Shown here: one piece after another, positions 1 to 11,974 of the stretch
Position numbering within the stretch: the first letter of the stretch is position 1
Layout of the letters: each line of letters begins with the position of its first letter
DNA from: Athripsodes cinereus
Taxonomy: Eukaryota > Arthropoda > Insecta > Trichoptera > Leptoceridae
Assembly (NCBI GenBank): GCA_947579605.1
Contig: OX388305.1
Coordinates: 27,169,542-27,233,541 of the forward strand
DNA length: 64,000 nucleotides
Direction: 5' to 3'
Translations under genes and position numbers: made by a program
The notes under the pieces: model-generated
Database searches by the model: none
The model's input: only the letters and a program-made list of their open reading frames with translations
Told to the model about the DNA's origin: nothing

Positions 1-325
1 AGTATTGCATAAGGCTACTATGGATTGGTAGTCTGATGGATTTTTGTATTGATGCAGTATTGCATAAGGCTACTATGGATTGGTAGTCTTATGGATTTTT
101 GTATTGATGCAGTATTGCATAAGGCTACTATGGATTGGTAGTCTGATGGATTTTTGTATTGATGAAGTATTGCATAAGGCTACTATGGATTGGTAGTCTG
201 ATGGATTTTTGTATTGATGCAGTATTGCATAAGGCTTCTATGGATTGGTAGTCTGATGGATTTTTGTATTGATGCAGTATTGCATAAGGCTACTACGGAT
301 TGGTAGTCTGATGGATTTTCAGTTG
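1..325. repeat. 55-bp minisatellite, about 5.8 copies
   Basis: Units begin AGTATTGCATAAGGC at 1, 56, 111, 166, 221 and 276. They differ by only a few substitutions (for example t for g near 90, a for c near 165). The last unit breaks off near 320. The array starts at the window edge, so its full length is unknown. No reading frame or known function is visible. Confidence 0.95.
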
Positions 326-439
326 AGAGATTCGGAGTTCCAATCCCCCCACTGGTAATTTACTCTGCCTTATGACACTTGCATGTTGATATCTGAGGAT
401 GTTTGGATTGTATAAGGGTTTATTTCATATCCAGGTTCT

Positions 440-560
440 TTTTATCATAATCACCCTTAAGTTCCTCGGGAGCACAAGGCAGAAGCCAGCCTCCTCCATT
501 CAGAGCGTCTCTGCCAATCGCGTCACCTCTTCCCACGACATTCCCACCGCTCTGATGTCA
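440..560. repeat. dispersed repeat fragment, family A
   Basis: This GC-richer stretch (GGGAGCACAAGGCAGAAGCC and onwards to about 560) is clearly related to 54500-54600 in the FATP intron, which keeps the same order of motifs: a GGAGCATAAAGCAGAAACC-like start, then tctctttgccaat, then cacttcttcccc. Two diverged copies in one window indicate an interspersed retroposon fragment. I cannot name the family. Confidence 0.45.
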
Positions 561-1239
561 TTGTCATAGGAACGGCGTATTGTGAAAGAGGGACGCTCTG
601 GCCGACGGAACCCTTGCTGATGTACGAACAGTGTTCTGTTTGGCCAACTATCATTGGGCATTCTCAGAACACTTTATAGATTACTATGATGTATCCTCGG
701 TGTTGTTGGAATATAGAATATATATCTCATTCTTTACTGTAAAATTTCAATTGCTCTATAAAAGGCAGGTTTTGGTAAAACATCATGTATAAGATAATTT
801 AACATCTTCAATTTATCAAAAAAAGCATGTCTTTAATATTTTTTGTATTATTTAATATTGTATGGTGCGGATAACTCCTATGTATACTCTTACATGCAAT
901 TAGTCGGTTGTCATCACCCTTGCAAGATGTGCTATGTGCCATGATGATATAGGGAGATAGATGAAAAAGGAATCTATCTGGGTTTTTAATGAATCCTCGT
1001 GGCTGGTACACTTTCTCACTGAACAAAAATGATCTAATGTTATAAAGGTGAAACAGGTTGGAAGCAAGACTCAAAATACAGCTTTTATGCTCGGGAATCT
1101 GAGACTGCACTATGAGTTTACTACTGATAATATGTTTTCATGTGTAATATTTATGGTTCTCTCTAGACTTATTATGAAACCCTATACATTTATACTGTAT
1201 GTATGTATGTATCATCTGTAGATTCATGTATGCATATTA

Positions 1240-1638
1240 AGGTGACCAGATTATAACATTGGCAAAGCGAGATACTATGACCGTGGGGAAGGGGAGTTCT
1301 TGATTAAATAAAAGGTCTATTTGATTCAACAAAATATTTCAAAGCATGCAAAAATAGTACCTATTTAATTCCAACATAAGTATAATTTACAAATATAATA
1401 TATTATAAGAATTTCGACAAGCAATTCTCTACAATTTTATGTTATTGGTAAACTCACACTTTCTAAATTAAACTCCTATCCTTGTGAAATAGTTACATGG
1501 CAGCTGAAAACCGTGTATTTCTTTCCCATTTTTCCGTCATTCCCTAGCTTATCGTTCATCATACATTCATTCTGAAAATTAGATATTTTTAAAACGTCAC
1601 GAAAAAAAATCTTAACAATCAGGAGTGTCTGGTCACCT
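1240..1638. mobile_element. 399-bp terminal-inverted-repeat (MITE-like) element
   Basis: AGGTGACCAGA at 1240-1250 is the exact inverse of TCTGGTCACCT at 1628-1638. The interior is non-coding and AT-rich. No clear target-site duplication remains, so the superfamily is not assigned and the copy is probably old. Confidence 0.6.
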
Positions 1639-2097
1639 CAAAGCTCATATATTATCTGTTGATATAATTAGGTAGCTCCGTATGGTGTAATGCTATATTG
1701 AATATAGGTCAGGGAGTAGAGAATAAACAATATAATGTGCAATTGTCACATTGGGACAATAAGGAAGTATTGTACCTATTAATAATTATTGAGCTAGGGA
1801 CTATGCATAATACAGTACACCTACTACTAGTTCTTGTATACCTATACATTGTAATATGCATAATATCATTTATAGCAAGGGCAATGTATGTATTACCTAG
1901 GTATGTATATATTATCATAGTAAGTATTTCCTATTAGTTCAATATAGAATCATATCATCTTTAGAGATTTATTTAATCTAAACTTATTAAGACATCCAGG
2001 ATGTTTATGGGTTGCATGTTTTTTACATATCCAACTCAGATTGTAGTTTTTGCGTTTCTTTACCATTCCAGGACATTGTAAATTTTGCACCTCATGA

Positions 2098-2236
2098 ATA
2101 ATAATAAAAAAAATATTGCGCAAAAATAGTGTACAATAGAATTAAAAGACATGACAACATTACTACTCAACACATAATTTTGAGCAATGGACGAGTTTAT
2201 TGCAGAAGCGCGATATCTTCCAACTAACCCATTAAA
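2098..2236 (-). mobile_element. LINE 3'-end fragment, family B
   Basis: Read on the minus strand it begins GGGTTAGTTGGAAGATATCGC and ends in a TTATTATTATT-type tail. It matches 7466-7612 (+) and 52606-52736 (+). A shared 5' block, a GTGCAAT(A/G)AAGAT-like block before the tail and an ATT-repeat tail are typical of 3' ends of non-LTR retrotransposons. No coding sequence remains. Confidence 0.6.
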
Positions 2237-2439
2237 GAAAAAATAATAATAATGAATAAAATACATAACTTAAGATATATAGGTATATACCAAAATAAAT
2301 ATTCAATAAACATCTAAAATATATAAACAATAGAAACAATATCAGATACGTGACTCGGCACAGATGTTGAGTCTGGAGGGTAGGGATGGGGTAGGATACT
2401 GCTCATCATGTTTGGATACACGAAAAAAAATTAAAACCA

Positions 2440-2570
2440 ATGAATGTGTCAGGAATGTCGTTGAGGTTCTCGGGTTTGCTGCGTGGATCTCCGTCGTTCT
2501 TTTTTCTAGCTTTCGGCTTCGATGTTGAAGCCATCTTCAGGAATGAATGAATGTGTCAGGAATGTTCATT
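2440..2570. repeat. short duplicated motif around a GC-rich block
   Basis: GAATGTGTCAGGAATG occurs near 2442 and again near 2549, flanking a block that contains agctttcggcttcgatg and gaagccatcttcagg. The direct repeat could be a target duplication or a small terminal repeat around an inserted fragment. The identity is unknown. Confidence 0.35.
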
Positions 2571-3149
2571 TGGAGTAACAATTTCAATAAATTGTTATCT
2601 AAAAGTCGTCTATTATAATAAACGAATAATATTTATTTGATTGTGGGTTTAGCTTACGTCTATCGAATTAAATAAGACAATTATGATTTTATAAATTACA
2701 CGATACAGTATTCATAAAATTTAAGTTCTTTATGTACTTAGTTAATAAGAGTGTCTATAGCGGATATCTACACGGTTGTATTCATGTGAACAGACTAAAA
2801 TATTTATTTTACGATTGTATTATTAGCTGTCAAAGTCTATTAAGTGTTGTAAGCTACGGAATTACGAGATGTTACTAGCAGTGTCAAGGATAAGTCATTA
2901 CTCATTGTGGCGGTTCAATCAATTTATAATTGCGCAGTTAATTAAGAACGTTCCTACTTTATACATTCACAATCACGTAAATAGAGTAGGTAGGTATAAT
3001 GAATATCATGTGGCACCTATTGCCTACTGTCCACATAAATATGGATTGTCACGCCACTTCCCTTGATGGGTAGACAAAGCGCCACACATTCTTGTTCTTA
3101 CACCTTAATATTCCGAACAGTTTTCCGATGAATATCGTTTTTTCATTCA

Positions 3150-3765
3150 TTTATCTCAAGGGGCGTCACACTTTTCTGATCAAGGGCCACATAGAACAGT
3201 GAGGTATTATTGAAGATCGCACACTTATGAACAGGATATTAATTTATAGGTACCCACTTACAGTGATTGCATTTTGATATAATATATCCTTTATAACGTA
3301 ATTTTAATTTGAAGGGCCGCATCTCTAAATGCAGACCTATATTTATGCGAATGGAAAAATGTGTACATCAATGAAAAGAAAACGATGCATAAATTAGAAG
3401 AAAATGGTATATTCTCTGAATGGCTCGCACTCTGTATATTGATTGTATGATTGTATTTAAATTTTTTGTGTAAATTAGCTTTCAATAAATGCGCAGTACA
3501 GAATAAATAAATAAAAATAAATTAATTTTGAGGTTTTTATTGAAGCTGTGTTATTATTTATCATGTAATTTAAGTATTATAATGTTGTAAGTATTATTTA
3601 TCTATTTTCTCTATATCAGCGTCCTTGGGACTACGTGCAATATTCATTGCATCTTCTAAACGAGTGGAAAGGCGATTTTGATACTTTTTTCAAGAACTTC
3701 ATTTGCGGGTCGCACAAATAAATGGTCCACATGCGGCACGCGGGTCGTCGTTTAATGACCACTGA
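3150..3765. mobile_element. old hAT-like non-autonomous element remnant
   Basis: The right end reads, on the minus strand, CAGTGGTCATTAAACGACG followed by ACCCGCGTGCCGCATGTGG. This resembles the CAGTGGTTCTCAAAC-type ends and 'cggcccgcgggccgc' subterminal sequence of many hAT elements. Near 3160-3195, aaggggcgtcacacttttct and caagggccacatagaa look like the opposite end. No transposase frame survives. Boundaries are approximate. Confidence 0.4.
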
Positions 3766-3779
3766 TTTATACCATCACG

Positions 3780-3890
3780 AATGGGATGGCTAGTGGACCA
3801 ACCGCATGAGATAAACATGCAAGTTGTCCTGTCTGTGTCAACAAAAGTTAAGATATTCAGGGCGTGGACGGCATACCTCATTGCTGAATT
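3780..3890 (-). mobile_element. short retroposon, family C
   Basis: Diverged copy of a dispersed repeat whose conserved core reads CTTGCATGTTT, then CATGCAGCTGGTC, then a gggatatgccgtgatgg-like 3' block. Other copies: 5335-5560 (+), 17497-17583 (+), 38198-38325 (-), 42403-42515 (-), 48038-48116 (+), 59590-59690 (+). The family is recognised only by comparison within the window. Confidence 0.5.
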
Positions 3891-3899
3891 AAAATATTC

Positions 3900-5330
3900 T
3901 TATGAGTACTTCCTTTTACAGGGCACTCATAAAGATGGTTGCTGCTAGCTGTATGTTGAACATAGTGGTTTGGAAACAGGATTGGTGAACGTGCCATGGG
4001 TAAAGTGCACTTAAACTAGCCTAAGCCGATTCGAAAGCATCGTAATACCTCTCCTGTTTCCTACTAAAAGATATTATGAAATATTAAATTTTCATGCCTA
4101 TCTAGTTTACGGTAGATGGATTGAATAAAAATATTCTTCATAAAAAGAAAAATGACTACTATTAGTATGTCATTAGTAGTTTTAATAGCTATTAGTTACC
4201 TACGCTAAAATGACATTGTCTTACATCTTTATTATGTACATTAGTGTGGTACCTCGCCCCTGCTGTGTCCTTCTCTCGAATAAATTGGATGATCATTATT
4301 ATAACATCACTATTGTAATGCTACGAATCGTCAGTACATAATATTATTATTCTTGTAACTCATACATAATACATGTAACTTATAAATACACGACACGACT
4401 AAGTGGTAGAACTGCCATTCACACTTCTCAGCGCTACGTAACTAGATAAGTCTCTCCATATTATTGGACATGCTCACACAAAAATTTAATTTTCTAACGC
4501 GCGCGTGGAAATTTAATTTTTTACGTGGATTCAAAATACTAGCATTGTAGGTACCTTAAATATTTGTGTTCCATTTTCTTACCAATTTTACAAGTATTCT
4601 TTGTAATATATATTTTATTTTAGATGTATAAATTTTCCGGTAAACCTATTTATTAAAGATTTCGGTGTTATCCCTGCATCTGATACGACTAAATGTATTA
4701 TATAAACGGAACTAGGATGCCAAATATTTTTTATTTCTCTTGCTAGTTCTGTATATTATCATTATTATTTGTGCCTACTTATAATATTAACAATAGTAAT
4801 ACACTATGGCCCGGGGTCGAATCAAACGTGATATAGGTGATATATCACGTTTATATATGAATATTAATAGATTTGTCACCTCCATGATTTATGTACTTGC
4901 ATATATTATGATTTCAGTAGTCAATATTGAAGGTTTTATGGATCATTTATTTTTGTTGGGCTATTAGTTACATGTTTCATTATTATAGCTTGGTATTTTG
5001 ATTAATGGTTGTAGGTAATCAACTGTATGTACATTGTACACTTTGTATACATATTAACAACAAGAGTCTTCTGGTCAGATTTGGTGTGATACAATTTTTT
5101 TGTTACTATGTGAAATTTTGTTTAAAATAAGCACAAAAAATCTACCGTTTTGGAAATGTGTTTTGAAATACAGAATTGAGTAAATATACCTACCTACTGT
5201 ATATCTACATAAGGTTTTTATTAAATAACTACGAATGTATGTATGTTTCTAGCCTTTGAATTAAGACGAAGAAGATCTTCAGTCTATTCTAAAAAATATG
5301 ATCTATACCGAATGTCTTAATTTTTTTTTT
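3900..5330. other. AT-rich intergenic DNA, no feature seen
   Basis: No open frame of note, no splice-flanked coding exon and no tandem array. There is one small palindrome at about 4827-4856 (AAACGTGATATAGGTGATAT and onwards). Confidence 0.6.
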
Positions 5331-5334
5331 GTTG

Positions 5335-5560
5335 GAACGAAGAGGACAGCTTGCATGTTTATTACATGTAACTGGTCTGGTTTACATTATTTCTATATGA
5401 TAAGAATACGACGATTTTCATAATACAAAGTTTTTATAAATGTTTTAAGTCTTATTGGCACAGAGAAGATGACTTGTATATTTGTTACATGCATTGGGTC
5501 CGCTGGCTAGTACCCTAGTTATGGGATGTGCCCTAATGGTATTGTAGTAGACTACTAGTG
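5335..5560 (+). mobile_element. short retroposons, family C (two tandem partial copies)
   Basis: Two partial copies in direct order. The first covers AGAGGACAGCTTGCATGTTT and stops near 5385. The second begins GGCACAGAGAAGATGACTTG near 5457 and runs through ccgctggctagtacc and atgggatgtgccctaatgg. The second preserves the 3' block of the family in diverged form. Confidence 0.5.
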
Positions 5561-6578
5561 GTAGATCCATTTACTTATTATAGTTGAATATACCTATGTG
5601 ATCTGTAACGCTTCGTGATTTTCGCGTTGGCATTCCGTTTGTAACTTCCAGGTTTTCCCAAAATGTAATCATAAAGGTCGTTCATATTTTACCTAGACAC
5701 ATTGTCAAGTCTTTTTGTGAATAACAATACATTATGTATGTTAGCTACTATATTTTATTTATGTTTGTTTGGTTTTCTTGTTCTGGAATCTGGTAACGAA
5801 ATTATTTAATGATAGGTATAGGTGTAAATGAGTCTGTAAAATGAAAATTGAGGTTAGTTACATATTGTGCAGATTCAACATGATACTACCTCAAAGAAAG
5901 TGCATTTGTTTAGTCAGATACTTTAAGGACTATAGCTATCTATTATTCATGCCATCGATATCGAATTCACTTTCTAACTTTATTTTATTACCGGCAATCC
6001 ACCCGTAAGGAGTGATTTGTGACAACTTATTCGAGAAAACAAATTGTATGAATGTGATGGAAAATATAGATGTGTGTAAGAGTCCTGTGTAATAGAGTCA
6101 TCTGACGCTCTTTATTCTGTGCTAATCTTAAGAGAGACTGTGTATGAGAATGTATTTACTATGTATAATTATTGTAGAAGCTGAAATGTAACGCTTTATT
6201 GTTCCAGCAATGCGATTATTGTTATGTTGTGTGTACACGTACATAGTTACCCATGCAGGTACTTACAATATAGGTATATGTGTGTTATTTCATAACGACT
6301 GTTTTATTGAAAATGCATTACAGAGGTAGACTCCATCAGTTCACATTAACTTTGATGTGGGTAAGTAGGCTGTGACTGTGAAGATTGTCTTGCATACCTC
6401 CGACATGCATAGCATAGTTCTATATTAAAGTAGGTAGGTAGGTATCTTAAGTTTTTATTTTCACTTCCCATGATGACTTATCATGTTATTATATTTCATT
6501 GATCATTAAGTTAAAATATTGTCTGGGACAATACATAATTAAAATATATTATTAGTTATAATAAGCCTTCGGTAAATC

Positions 6579-6651
6579 GCCCCGTAGCGTGATTGGACAA
6601 AGCACTCCTTGCGACAAGGTAAGGATGCGGGTTCAAGTCCCGTCCGGGGCA
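6579..6651 (+). ncRNA. tRNA-like sequence, probable SINE head or tRNA pseudogene
   Basis: GCCCCG at the 5' end pairs with CGGGGC at the 3' end. The T-arm GCGGG/CCCGT encloses TTCAAGT, and TAGCGTGATTGG and GGTTCAAGTCCC fit RNA polymerase III A and B boxes. The anticodon arm does not form five clean pairs and the D arm is weak, so a working tRNA is unlikely. The flanks TTCGGTA and TACCGAA can extend the terminal stem. Confidence 0.55.
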
Positions 6652-6659
6652 CTACCGAA

Positions 6660-7460
6660 TAAGGTGACGTTGTCTTTTCTAAGCCTTATATGGTAGTTTC
6701 ATGTGTTAAATTTACATATATGAGCTCATACAATGGTTATTGTAAAACAACATTGATAAAAATAATGATATTTAGTAGGTATCTTTGTTAGTAGTTTGAC
6801 ATTTTGTAATTAATGTTTTCTGCGTATTTATTTTCGTGATTGTAAAGATTTCAAATAACTTGAGACTATCTAAACATAGTTTAACTCGTGGAATATCCTT
6901 TCATCCCAAGCTTTAGTCTTGAATTTTTTATTCCATTCTATTCTTTTCAAAGCCATCCACTTGTTTGTGAGTGATTTAGGTGTATCTTGTTATGTGCACA
7001 TATTTTATTTGATCACATTATAATTCATATCGTCTGTGGATTCATGAAACCTCCTATGAGTATTTTACAGAAGATCAAAAAAGCAATTTTGCTGGATGAA
7101 ATTTTCTGAGTCTGATTCGTTAAGTGGTAAGTAAGTCTTAGAAATTATACGGAATCTCGAATTTCGAGGCGTATTAGGCAAAATATGTGAGTTTTCAAAA
7201 ATTATCCAAGAATAATTCGCACGCTAGATGTCTAATTTTTGTGGATATCTCAGCGTGTAGGTTATTTCATTGTAAATGCAGATCGACGGGACCAATAATT
7301 TTGTACCAATATATTTTTTTTTAAATCGACAGATGGGAGTTCCATGGATCCACTGATGATGTGTTAAATGCACAGTATTTTTAATATAATCATTTTAATG
7401 ATAACGCACGTTTGAAATGTCATATTATACCTATATTAATACGAATAAATGGTTAGTTAA
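6660..7460. other. AT-rich intergenic DNA, no feature seen
   Basis: Scanned on both strands for coding exons and repeats; nothing supportable found. Confidence 0.55.
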
Positions 7461-7465
7461 TTACT

Positions 7466-7612
7466 GGGTTAGTTGGAAGATATCGCTTCTGCTATAATCT
7501 TGCTCATTGCAAAAAAATATTTGTTTAATAATAATGTTGTCATATTTTTTGTATTCTATTGCGCCTGTACTTTTTTGTGCAATAAAGATTTTTGTTATTA
7601 TTATTATTATTG
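7466..7612 (+). mobile_element. LINE 3'-end fragment, family B
   Basis: Begins GGGTTAGTTGGAAGATATCG and ends TTGTGCAATAAAGATTTTTG followed by an ATT repeat. Best preserved tail of the family; sense orientation on the plus strand. No coding part. Confidence 0.6.
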
Positions 7613-7619
7613 TTGAATG

Positions 7620-9190
7620 AATTTCTGCAATTAATAACTCTAAAACACCGATAAACAAATTGCGTTAGCCGCGACAATCGCATTTGCCTCGGGCACATTT
7701 TTTCTCAACGGAAGGCTTTTTTTACCTCGGTCACAGTTTTGCCGTGGAATTTGATTAGATTACTCGAGTATGTAGGTTGGCCTATAGATTGACTTAGCGC
7801 TTGATTGAATGTGATAGAGATCAAAATCTTTGAAATAGCAGAACGGTGCGTGCTAGCTACGTTCTGAAGTGTCCCAGATTTGTATACGATGTTTAGTAAA
7901 TATTATGTTATGATTATGTATTTTACAGATCGCACGATAACTGACTTTCTCGGTAGTGCGATACGTTGAAGATCGTTCTACTTTTTTCGTAAATGGAAAG
8001 TGATGGGAATTGTTGCAGTTTGTGAAACAATGTGTTAATGAACTGTTGTTGGTATGTATCAACATTATGTGAACTTGTTGTAGGAGTACAAATATTACAC
8101 ACTCATGTGAAATATTCTCTGCGCAGTTTTCAATCTCAGGGTCAACGGCTTCAGTTAATAATTTATCAGAAGGCAAACATACAGAAGACAACTTGTTTAA
8201 ATATAATTTATATCGGTGAACCAATAATTATTTATAAATATCTATATTATCTCAAAAAGTATAGCGATATTGTTTTGTTATTTGCTTATCTATTTTTGGT
8301 ATCGTTGATTTGACATTCGGTCGAGTAAATAATGATTATTTGGTTATCTGGGTATTTAAAATTAAGGGGATTGCAAATTAGTATACCTTATATAATTATA
8401 AATCTAAGTACATAATAATATGATAGCTCCTGTACCCATTGTAGTTAGAGCTTATATAGGGTTTATTTACCTAATATAGATGATATGAAATATAATTTAG
8501 TTGATAACCTTTTCTTGATCTCTATATCAAATAGTACATATTTAATTAAATAACATGTAAAATGTCAGCGACATAAAAAAAACTACCAAATATTGATGTC
8601 GATGGTTTATTTACCGAATCAAAGTTTATTTATCAAAGTAGGTAATCAATTGTTAATTGGTGTTATGCACCTATTATATTCTGTACCTATACAAATTTTC
8701 AAATCGTTTTTTGTGAATTAAGTTAGGTGTTAAAATTAATATGTAATAATGTGAATTATTGTAAGTGACTGTAATTGAAAATAACCAAAATATTCATACT
8801 AATATTGGGTATAAAATTATGTATAAGGAATATAACATTATAAGTATGTAATTGGATATCTAACTAAATGAAGTACTGTTTATAAAGTAAATATGATTTT
8901 TAAGTGTGTTTTACTTTTTAGTTTGCTAAAATCATATATGTATCTATTTAATAAGAGTATATTATTATGTACCTTTATTAATGGGTGTAACAAACTATTA
9001 CTGAAAATCCATTGACATTCAAGATAATCGTAATTGAATAATCAATCGAAATAAATAAAACGCTTGTTTTATTTATTTCGTTATGGAATTCTACTACATA
9101 AACACCGACACAGTGAATGAATAATCAATATTAAGAGATGCTTATTTATGTATGTGCTTGCCATATAGGAATATAATATAGGTATCTATA
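7620..9190. other. intergenic DNA, no gene seen
   Basis: Short open frames at 7853-8313 overlap each other on both strands and lack homology I recognise or splice-site support. They are treated as chance. No repeats beyond short AT runs. Confidence 0.5.
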
Positions 9191-9197
9191 CTGAAAA

Positions 9198-9354
9198 CAA
9201 AATTGTTTTTGGTTTTACTACGATTTATTTGTTAAATAAGTTACCTGGTTTCGACCTATGAGGTCATTGTCAAACTCAAAGATAATGACCTCATAGGTCG
9301 AAACCAGGTAACTTAAATAACAATTAAATCGTAGTAAAACCAAAAACAATTTTG
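9198..9354. repeat. 157-bp near-perfect hairpin (foldback)
   Basis: Arms 9198-9268 and 9284-9354 are inverse copies of about 71 nt with only a few mismatches in their AT-rich middle. They enclose a 15-nt loop. The inner part reads GACCTCATAGGTCGAAACC, followed by AGGTAACTT. A foldback element or the fused ends of a transposon are possible; the family is not identified. Confidence 0.85.
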
Positions 9355-9689
9355 TATTCATTATACATATTTATATAATGGAGTTTTACAAAATCAACGT
9401 CGACTCAATCAATAATATATCTATACTATTTTTTAATGCTTTGTATTTTTATATTTGAAAATGTTGTACTTTATTACGTGATTAAACATATATTTAGTGA
9501 CGCAGGTGTATACCTATTACCCCATAGTTATTATACCTACTCATTTGACACATCGACAATAAATTGAGTTTTTGGAGGTCCAGAGTGCAAAACCGATTTG
9601 TTATAAATCAAGTCTTCATAAATTATGCGCATGTGTTACACCGTTTTTTCATCGATAGAATTGACATATTTGTAAAAACTAACGTTTTT

Positions 9690-10245
9690 TGTTGTTGTTG
9701 TTGATTAAACATTGCTAAAAGCGGCCTTAACCTATTCTCACCACTCGATATGAACTCGCCCTCTCCACATGATCTCTCCAAAAGCGTCTTCTTGCTCTTC
9801 CACATCGCACAACATCTTCGACATTACATATTCTTCTTATTTCTGAATTTCTCATTCAGTCACGAAGAGTTGCACCTGCGATGGATCGTAGAGTTTTCAT
9901 CGCAGTGGTTCTAAGAAGGCTTTTTGTTTTGGTGGTGTCGGCTCTTGACTATGCCGTATGTCATGATCGGTCTTATGCAAGTCCTATGAATCCTTACTTT
10001 ACTCTCAGCGTGTCTTTGTTTCTCCATGCAGCATTTTTCAAGCACCCAGCCACGTAGGCGGCCTGGTTTACTTGTTCCCTTACATCGTCAAAGAGGTTAC
10101 TGCTGCTGGACATTTCGACATTCAATCACTTGCTCTATGATTTTATTGTCGATTGCAAGTTTGCATCGTACTGGATGTCTCGAAGTGACGATGCTCTTTG
10201 TTTTGTCTACTGAGATTTTCATGTTGAATCTTTGAGAGGATGAAT
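9690..10245 (-). pseudogene. degraded non-LTR reverse transcriptase fragment
   Basis: On the minus strand, 10140-10235 translates to KISVDKTKSIVTSRHPVRCK and then LAIDNKIIEQVIECRN. This matches the stretch just after the RT catalytic core in RTE/CR1-type LINEs ('KTK.mv.s..pvRCKl.v....ieqV..f.YLG'). Further down, related pieces (DHDIRHSQEPTPPKQKAFL-like) appear in another frame, followed by RDRVRN-like sequence. Frameshifts and stops show it is dead. Ends are approximate. Confidence 0.55.
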
Positions 10246-10737
10246 GGAATCTGTACAGCATTCTCTCAAGATCATCTTCGGAATTATATTACCTTCGCTG
10301 GTATTTTATACTGCTACCACAACTTTTTATAGTATTTTTGACTCTGGCTGTATCCGTGATTTTATTTGTTTAATTATTTGGTATGTATCTAAAAAAATAA
10401 TGAGAGATTCAACTTGTAACTTCATCTTGTTTTTCTCGATGTGATCTCTGCCCTTGACCGGCAACAATTTATTCTTAACAAATTAAATTTATAACTGCTT
10501 CTACTGTCCTATCAAGCAGAGATGTGCAAAATACTTTCAAAAAAGTATTTAAATACAAAATACAAATACTTTTGAATTTTTGTATTTCAAATACAAAATA
10601 CTAAATACTTTTTCAAAATGGTATTTAAATACAAAATACAAAATACGTATTTACAAAATACTTTTTAAAATACCTTTTTAAAATACTTTTTACAAATAGT
10701 CGAACAAGGTGTAAGACAAAAGTATTTAATATTTAAA

Positions 10738-11010
10738 CCATTGATGAATGAAAGAGAAATTAAAAACTGGACAAAAGTATACATAAATGGAGAAAGGGTT
10801 GACATGATTCGATATAGTATTGCTTGCAGACAATTGATGAATGCCATTGATGAATGAAAAACTGGACAAGAGCATACATAAATGGAGAAAGAGTTGACAT
10901 GATTCGATATAGCATTGCTTGCAGACAATTGATGAATGAAAAACTGGACAAGAGTATACATAAATGGAGAAAGGGTTGACATGATTCGATATATCATTGC
11001 TTGCAGACAA
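10738..11010. repeat. three-copy minisatellite inside the hAT-type element
   Basis: Three units of about 80-94 bp, each containing CATAAATGGAGAAAG and ending at GCTTGCAGAC (ends near 10831, 10923 and 11008). The units differ by small indels. Open frames across this array on the minus strand are by-products of the repetition. Confidence 0.85.
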
Positions 11011-11249
11011 TGAGGATGAGCCTTAGGAAGAACTGTCAAAATAGAAAAAAAAATTAATTAGTCATGACAAAATGTACGGTTGTTAGAAGAGATAAGCCGA
11101 AAATTGTCATAAATGGATTGAGTATCATCAAGCAGGTAAGAGAATTCCTGACTTGGGCTGCAAAATAAATCAGAATGGATAATCCAAATCTGAAATCGTA
11201 TGGACTACTGTAACATCATACATACAGTATACAGGACTGCTCCAGACTC

Positions 11250-11640
11250 TTCCTTATCGTCTTCAGATGGTTTTTAGTGTTGCCTCCGGATCATTTACAG
11301 AGAGAATAAGAGCTGCCACATAACTTCACTACTAAGAAGTCTACACTAACTGAGAAACCTAGAGATACTGGTGTTTAAACTGTGTCTCACTGTCCACAAG
11401 GCAGCACACTACCTACTGAGCTGTTCCGCTGACGAAAATGTGTGGCGAAGGCTGTGCTCAGCTTCTTAAACTCGTTGAACTCAAAAGGGCAAATACCTCT
11501 AAATTTGCAGAAAGAAGAAACAAAGTCGCAGTGTCATCTGCCTGGAATAGATTGCCTTCAGACAAAATTGAAAATGCTACCATTCAGGAGAAATCACAGC
11601 GCCCTTGAAATGGCCATGGATCGTTAAACGGCGTCATGTA
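11250..11640 (+). pseudogene. possible degraded LINE C-terminal fragment inside the hAT-type element
   Basis: Plus-strand translation near 11450-11600 gives LLKLVELKRANTSKF, then RNKVAVSSAWNRLPSDKIEN. This resembles the conserved 'R..V..WN.LP..i' tail seen in many LINE polymerases. The frame is interrupted by stops. It may be captured sequence. Low certainty. Confidence 0.3.
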
Positions 11641-11974
11641 TAATTTGTTCAATCATCATTATTATGTGTGTATATCTCAAACATGGAGTACTCTTATGGA
11701 AACGTTGTATTTGTAATTCAACAAATTGGCAAAAAAAACTTGCGTACGCGCATATCAATTAATGGCAGAATTTTGTTTTAAACAATAAAAAGGTATTTTG
11801 TAAAAGTATTTTGTGTAAAATACAAAATACTCAAAAAAAGTATTTCAAATAAAATACAAAATACTTTTTACAAAAAGGTATTTGAAATACAAAATACAAA
11901 TACGTATTTTGTATTTTGTATTTGTATTTTAAATACTTTTATTTGAAATACGTCACATCTCTGCTATCAAGGCA

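Larger units (their letters stand above)
10517..11963. mobile_element. 1447-bp hAT-type element with 8-bp target duplication
   Basis: The element begins CAGAGATGTG and ends CACATCTCTG, a 10-bp terminal inverted repeat. CTATCAAG flanks both sides (10509-10516 and 11964-11971), giving the 8-bp duplication characteristic of hAT transposons. Both ends are packed with the subterminal motif AAATACAAAATAC in both orientations. The middle holds a three-copy minisatellite and a stretch with degraded coding character but no recognisable hAT transposase, so the element appears non-autonomous. Confidence 0.85.

Noticed and set aside
808..1110. 100-residue minus-strand ORF near the left end
   Set aside because: No recognisable domain or supporting context in AT-rich DNA.
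7853..8313. 123- and 93-residue ORFs on opposite strands
   Set aside because: No recognised family, no splice or start context, and they overlap each other; likely chance.
10665..11039. Overlapping minus-strand ORFs with repeated LSPFMYTLVQF segments
   Set aside because: Produced by the three-unit minisatellite; the repeats are read in three different frames, so this is not a protein repeat.
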